The notes under the pieces are model-generated. The model was not told the origin of the DNA. It was given only the letters and a program-made list of their open reading frames with translations, and ran no database searches. A stretch of 35,301 nt of DNA, taken from the NCBI GenBank assembly GCA_047921395.1, contig JBLRWH010000020.1:1-35301 (forward strand), given 5' to 3'. Shown piece after piece: positions 32,005 to 35,301 of this stretch. The first letter of the stretch is position 1. Each line of letters starts with the position of its first letter. The translations under genes and the position numbers were made by a program. The stretch comes from XN24 sp047921395. Lineage in GTDB: Bacteria; Pseudomonadota; Gammaproteobacteria; Steroidobacterales; XN24.

Positions 32005-33887
32005 CAGCTCGGGTCCTCGGCCGCCTGCAGCTTGGCGGCGCGGTCATAACTGTCGGCGAAGGCGTAGCGCGCCTGGCCCTGGTAAACCTCGAGCCGCTGC
32101 CGGCGCTCGGACAATTCATTCACGGCCACGACCTCAAGCATGTGGCCCTGGCGTGCCATGAGCACCTGCAGCTGCGCCAGGGCCTTCTTCATGCGGCTCC
32201 GGAGACGGGTGATCTGCTCGTCGTAACCCACGTAGCTGTGCATCGCCGCCTGGCGCGTCCGCACGAAGGCCTGGTATTGCGCCTGCATGGCGTCCACGAC
32301 CTCGTCGAGCTCCGCCAGGTTCTCGTGCGCCTCGGTGAAGCGCTGGTGATATTCGGTCTCGAGGTTCCACTTCAGGAGCCCCCTCAGGCGCTGGATGCGC
32401 CACTGGATGCCGGCCTCGTCGGCCGAATTCACTTCGCCGAGGCCGGCCTCGAGACGGCCGATCGCCTCGAGCAGGACGCGCTCGTCGGCCGTGGCCAGGA
32501 AGTCGGGGCGCGGCGCCGTCAGCATGCCGTGCAGGCGCTGGTGGATGCGCTCGCGCTGCTCGAGGCGCAGGCGGATCTTCGAATCCAGCTCACGGAAGCC
32601 GCTGTCCAGGCCGGGCAGCAGGGGCTCGTAGTAGGCCCGGCGGTGCTCGATGATATCCTCGAAGGCATCGAAGCTGCTGTTCCAGGACGCCATCTTCTTG
32701 CGCAGGTCCTCCAGGTCCAGGTAGTTCTGCAACGCGGTCTGGAAATCGTGCGAGGCCATCAGCGCCATCAGGTAGTAGGTCTCGGGGGTCTCGGGCAGGG
32801 CACGAAGACGGATGACCCAGTCCTTGCCCTGCCGAATCTCCTCGCGCACCAGCGCCTCGAGAAACTTGCCCTCGCGGATGCTGCGGATGGAGGCGTCGAC
32901 CTTGTCGAGCTCGGTGCCGAAGACGTCGACGGCCTGGCCGTACAGCATCGCCGCCCGCCCGTGGGCATCAAGGCGGCTGTAGGCATAGGGCAGCGCAAGA
33001 ATGGCCTCCTGCACCGCGAGATCTGTCACCTCGCGCTCGGCGAGGATGCTCCAGGGCACCAGCGCGCGCTGGAAGTTCTCCGCGGAGGCGTCCGCCCAGC
33101 CCGCGCTCAAAAGCGCCTGGTTCGAATACGGTCCGTCCAGGCGCACCCGCTCCAGCGAGCGCTGCGCCGGCCCGAACTCCGCCGATTCCATCTGCAGCGT
33201 GCCGAGCACCAGGTTGGAACGGTCGCGGATGGCGAGCCCGGGCTGGTCCAGTCCCTTGACGCGGCCGGCCTTGTCGAGCTGCGCCTGGGCCTCCAGCGGC
33301 CGGCCGTCCTGGAGCAGCGCGATGCCGAGGTTGTATTCTGAAAAGCCCTTCAGTCCCGGCGCGCCCTGGACCTTCTCGAGCAGCTCGGCGGCCTCGGCGG
33401 GACGTCCGAGGGACAGCAGCACGTTGGCACGCAGGAACTCGATCTCGTCCCGGACCTGCTCGGGAATCCGCCCTCTGATGCGCTCCAGGGCGCGCAGCGC
33501 GTCTTCCGGCTGGTCCTTCTGGAAGTGAATGCGCGCCAGGCGGAAAGCGGCCTCGTTGCGGACCGGCTCGTCGACATCGCCTTCCAGCACGGCCCGGATG
33601 GCGCGCCCCGCGCGATGATGCATGCGGTAGTGCAGCTCGAAGTCGCCGACGGAGAACTCGGCGTGATTGATGTAGGGATGTAGCGTGTCCAGCGCCGGCT
33701 CGTCGAGACCGTGGTGCTGGCCGAGCTCCGCGTCCAGGCGCTCGAGCGCCTCGAAGTAATGACCCTGGTGGGCGTGGTACAGGGCCTCGTCAAAATGCAG
33801 GTCGCGCGGCGTCTCGCCCAGCGCCGGCCCGGCGGCGGCGATGGCCGCCACGCCCAGCACAACCAGCGATGTCAGCGCGCGCGCCAT
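32004..33887 (-). CDS. Secreted TPR / coiled-coil protein (627 aa)
   Basis: A Sec signal peptide (MARALTSLVVLGVAAIAAAGPALG) is followed by TPR-like repeats over about residues 30-340 (DEALYHAHQGHYFEALERLD, DALRALERIRGRIPEQ, PAEAAELLEKV). The C-terminal half (about 360-627) is a long charged alpha-helical, probably coiled-coil, region. There is no lipobox, so it is predicted to be a soluble periplasmic protein. It lies 3 nt from the first gene and is coupled to the large TPR lipoprotein. The role is probably structural. I do not recognise a closer named family. Confidence 0.85.
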   Translation of the reverse strand: MARALTSLVVLGVAAIAAAGPALGETPRDLHFDEALYHAHQGHYFEALERLDAELGQHHGLDEPALDTLHPYINHAEFSVGDFELHYRMHHRAGRAIRAVLEGDVDEPVRNEAAFRLARIHFQKDQPEDALRALERIRGRIPEQVRDEIEFLRANVLLSLGRPAEAAELLEKVQGAPGLKGFSEYNLGIALLQDGRPLEAQAQLDKAGRVKGLDQPGLAIRDRSNLVLGTLQMESAEFGPAQRSLERVRLDGPYSNQALLSAGWADASAENFQRALVPWSILAEREVTDLAVQEAILALPYAYSRLDAHGRAAMLYGQAVDVFGTELDKVDASIRSIREGKFLEALVREEIRQGKDWVIRLRALPETPETYYLMALMASHDFQTALQNYLDLEDLRKKMASWNSSFDAFEDIIEHRRAYYEPLLPGLDSGFRELDSKIRLRLEQRERIHQRLHGMLTAPRPDFLATADERVLLEAIGRLEAGLGEVNSADEAGIQWRIQRLRGLLKWNLETEYHQRFTEAHENLAELDEVVDAMQAQYQAFVRTRQAAMHSYVGYDEQITRLRSRMKKALAQLQVLMARQGHMLEVVAVNELSERRQRLEVYQGQARYAFADSYDRAAKLQAAEDPS

Positions 33888-33890
33888 GCC

Positions 33891-34478
33891 TTACCAGTCC
33901 CCGACCTTGATCGTGGCGCTGCCGGCATCGGGGCCCGCCAGCGTGATCCCGACGAGCTTCGGCTCGATGCCCTTGGTGAAGCCGAAACTCTCGGCCTGGC
34001 TGAAGTCCCGCCCGGCGGCGCTCTTGCCGGCCACGGTGACCTCCAGCTGGTGCGGACCGGTCGGCACGTTGCCCGTGAAAATCCGCTGCACCCCGCCTTT
34101 CTGCAGGGCCTCCAGCTCCTTGGCGCTGTAGATGTGATGCGCGACCAGTTCGCCGTTGATGCGCAGCTGCACGGCGTCGAGCCGGAACGGCTGGCCCTCC
34201 GCGAGGGCCACGAACAGCGCGACCTGGGTGTTTGACGGGTAGAGCAGCCGTTCCTCAAGCAATGCCAGCTCGGCGGCGATATCCAGGACCTCGGACTTGA
34301 TCTCCTGGACCTGCTCGTCCAGGCCTTTCATCTGCTCGCGGGAGACATCCTGCGCGGTGGCTGCGGCGCTGGCGAACAGTCCGAGCCACGCGAATGCAAG
34401 GCTCGCAAGCACCCGCCTGGAGATCATCATCCCGGAATGGTCCCGTCTGCGAACGGGCGTCACGGCGCATTGGCTCAT
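33891..34478 (-). CDS. Small secreted protein, first gene of the motor operon (195 aa)
   Basis: The start at 34478 is favoured over internal ATGs at 34430 and 34427. It has GAGG 7 nt upstream inside a stretch, GTGGAACGAGGA, that is also found before the giant gene. The signal peptide with a long basic n-region ends near AAATAQD. A short coiled coil (REQMKGLDEQVQEIKSEV, about 46-80) is followed by a beta-rich domain (FRLDAVQLRINGELV, GVQRIFTGNVPTGPHQLEV). No helix-turn-helix is visible, so a transcription-factor label would not be supported. A c-di-GMP riboswitch precedes it. The likely place is the periplasm and the function is unknown. Confidence 0.8.
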   Translation of the reverse strand: MSQCAVTPVRRRDHSGMMISRRVLASLAFAWLGLFASAAATAQDVSREQMKGLDEQVQEIKSEVLDIAAELALLEERLLYPSNTQVALFVALAEGQPFRLDAVQLRINGELVAHHIYSAKELEALQKGGVQRIFTGNVPTGPHQLEVTVAGKSAAGRDFSQAESFGFTKGIEPKLVGITLAGPDAGSATIKVGDW

Positions 34479-34551
34479 GGCTGTCCTCGTTCCACCCGAT
34501 GTGCGACCGCATCGCCAGAATGGATCAAGTCAGCCCGTCCCTCGGGCGCTG
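34479..34551 (-). promoter_or_regulatory. Riboswitch expression platform of the motor operon
   Basis: CGCCAGAAT (+ strand 34513-34521) is a perfect 9-bp complement of ATTCTGGCG (34553-34561), which overlaps the 3' strand of aptamer P1. The two pairings exclude each other. Between them a GCCCG/CGGGC hairpin (34533-34547) forms in either state. The ribosome site (GAGG) follows about 25 nt later. Absence of a U-tract argues for translational or Rho-linked control. The second riboswitch leader has the same plan (CCGGCG 24636-24641 with CGCCGG 24595-24600). Confidence 0.55.
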
Positions 34552-34645
34552 GATTCTGGCGGTTCCGCTGTCATGGGGCCCTGGGGCCCGTTAGACCGGT
34601 AACTTTGCGTCGCCACCTTTCGGTGGGTTTGCCTTTGTCTGAATC
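34552..34645 (-). ncRNA. c-di-GMP-I (GEMM-I) riboswitch, leader of the motor operon
   Basis: The minus strand shows the GEMM-I core: AAAGGCAAACC, the GAAA-capped hairpin CCACCGAAAGGTGG, CGACGCAAAG, TTACCGGTCTA, a variable P3 arm and GACAGCGGAACCGCC. P1 is closed by GATTC (34645-34641) and GAATC (34556-34552). Its core is nearly identical to the riboswitch at 24632-24724 while the P3 arms differ. It lies 74 nt before the start of the first gene of the TPR-ExbB-ExbD-TonB operon, so the motor genes are also controlled by cyclic di-GMP. Confidence 0.94.
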
Positions 34646-34937
34646 GAGACTGCACTTTCGCTCAAATTAGTGCCGGGAAAGTGTGTGCCAGATCACAAGT
34701 TTTCGAGAAAATGTCAAAACAGCCGAGATGAGCGCCGATCAGGGCCACGCGAAGCACGCCTGGCGCCGGGATGCGGGGTCAGCCCGGGAACGAGCTACCG
34801 GCAACATCGGGGGGTGTTAGGTACCGATTCGTCAAGCTGGCTGGGTCGATCTGTAATAAACACCGCACGAGATCGATCTAATAGACGTGGGCCTGACGTG
34901 CCCGGCCGTTCTTTTCGGAATAGGGCTGAGCGTTTCG
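34646..34937. other. Intergenic region upstream of the riboswitch operon
   Basis: No coding gene is seen. It must contain the promoter of the motor operon. A perfect 7-bp inverted repeat TCGATCT (34846-34852) / AGATCGA (34870-34876) and a GAGCG/CGCTC hairpin (34928-34940) are present. I find no convincing sigma-70 promoter. A sigma-54-like TGGCAC-N5-TTCC (34690-34676, minus strand) is spaced suitably for the aptamer but lacks the invariant GC at -12. Confidence 0.5.
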
Positions 34938-34978
34938 CTCCACGGCCTTCACGCTAATCTGCGCAGACCCAGAAAAAA
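34938..34978. repeat. Direct repeat copy B (at the rrn terminator)
   Basis: This segment matches copy A at 12779-12818 at about 35 of 41 positions in the same orientation. Its six As are the U-tract of the rrn terminator on the minus strand. The two copies bracket the 22-kb c-di-GMP-controlled block. Confidence 0.8.
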
Positions 34979-35004
34979 CCCCCGGCCTCTTTCGAGACCG
35001 GGGG
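34973..35004 (-). terminator. Intrinsic terminator of the rRNA operon
   Basis: On the minus strand an 11-bp stem, CCCCCGGTCTC/GAGGCCGGGGG (one T-G pair), is capped by a GAAA tetraloop (35004-34979) and followed by TTTTTT (34978-34973). It lies 14 nt past the 5S rRNA 3' end. Confidence 0.95.
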
Positions 35005-35017
35005 TTTCTGTTTTAGA

Positions 35018-35137
35018 TGCCTGGCAGTGACCTACTCTCACATGGGGATAACCCCACACTACCATCGGCGCTGAGCGTTTTCACTTCCGAGTTCGGAATG
35101 GGATCGGGTGGTTCCCGCTCGCTATGGCCGCCAGGCA
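35018..35137 (-). rRNA. rrf: 5S ribosomal RNA
   Basis: This 120-nt 5S rRNA reads on the minus strand from TGCCTGGCGGCCATAGCGAG to the complementary 3' end CTGCCAGGCA. Hallmarks include GAACCACCCGATCCCATTCC, CGAACTCGGAAGTGAAA and GCCGATGGTAGTGTGGGG. The terminal 9-10 bp helix is intact. Confidence 0.98.
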
Positions 35138-35272
35138 AACTGGCTCACGTATCGCGCCCCGCCCGGAGAGCGGAGCGCCGCGAAATCGAAAAGTTTTGAC
35201 GTCGTAGTGTCACCCAAGGTGACGCATTCATGTCGATCGAGATCAACACACCCTGAATGCTTGGGTGTTATA
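35138..35272 (-). other. 23S-5S internal spacer
   Basis: This is transcribed spacer of the rRNA operon, about 135 nt. No tRNA is seen in it. A complementary pair GGGTGTT (35264-35270)/AACACCC near the 23S tip and ACACCC (35248-35253) probably belongs to the processing stem around the 23S rRNA. Confidence 0.7.
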
Positions 35273-35301
35273 TGGTCAAGCCTCACGGGCAATTAGTATC
35301 G
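35273..35301 (-). rRNA. rrl: 23S ribosomal RNA, 3' tip only
   Basis: The minus strand reads CGATACTAATTGCCCGTGAGGCTTGACC, matching the conserved 23S 3' end (TACTAAT...GTGAGGCTTRACC). The rest of the gene lies to the right of the window. The exact mature end is uncertain by a few bases. Confidence 0.9.

Noticed and set aside
34676..34690. Sigma-54 promoter upstream of the first riboswitch (TGGCAC-N5-TTCC)
   Set aside because: The spacing suits the aptamer, but the invariant GC of the -12 element is CC here; it is kept only as a weak possibility.

Overview
The window comes from the chromosome of a GC-rich Gram-negative bacterium. Gene order and protein families (adjacent plsY-birA-coaX, an encoded tRNA CCA end, type III pantothenate kinase, TolQ/TolR-type motors, OmpA and lipoproteins) point to a gammaproteobacterium, perhaps Chromatiales or Xanthomonadales-like. 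I cannot name the genus. No IS element, integrase, prophage or CRISPR array is visible.

Left part (1-12.6 kb): ordinary chromosome. Three tandem small c-type cytochrome genes are followed by a tRNA-Thr(TGT). Next is a tightly overlapping plsY-birA-coaX operon, all on the minus strand, and a YegS-type lipid kinase on the plus strand. A minus-strand operon follows, made of an internally deleted flavin monooxygenase, an HSL-type alpha/beta hydrolase and an EamA permease. After it lie two guanidino-group modifying (arginine deiminase superfamily) genes, a glutathione S-transferase, an ECF sigma/anti-sigma pair and a PBP4-type D,D-carboxypeptidase gene.

Right part (12.8-34.7 kb): one 22-kb block of eleven co-oriented minus-strand genes, and the most interesting part of the window. 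It consists of two transcription units, each led by a c-di-GMP-I (GEMM-I) riboswitch. Unit 1 encodes a small secreted protein, a periplasmic TPR/coiled-coil protein, two TPR lipoproteins, a 93-aa secreted protein, an ExbB/TolQ-like channel, two different ExbD/TolR-like proteins and a TonB/AgmX-like protein with a single membrane span. Unit 2 encodes a 2207-aa DUF11/SdrD-like surface protein, translationally coupled to a 1704-aa protein with three OmpA-like domains and a large outer-membrane beta-barrel. Taken together this looks like a proton-motive-force-driven envelope machine reaching from the inner membrane through the periplasm to a giant surface protein, switched by c-di-GMP. Its parts list resembles the Agl-Glt gliding machinery of Myxococcus xanthus. 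Its function here (adhesion, surface movement or export) is inference.

Right end (34.97-35.3 kb): the 3' end of an rRNA operon on the minus strand, with the 23S 3' tip, 5S rRNA and a strong intrinsic terminator. An approximately 40-nt imperfect direct repeat lies at the rrn terminator and again just after the last gene of the c-di-GMP block, so the block is bracketed by direct repeats.
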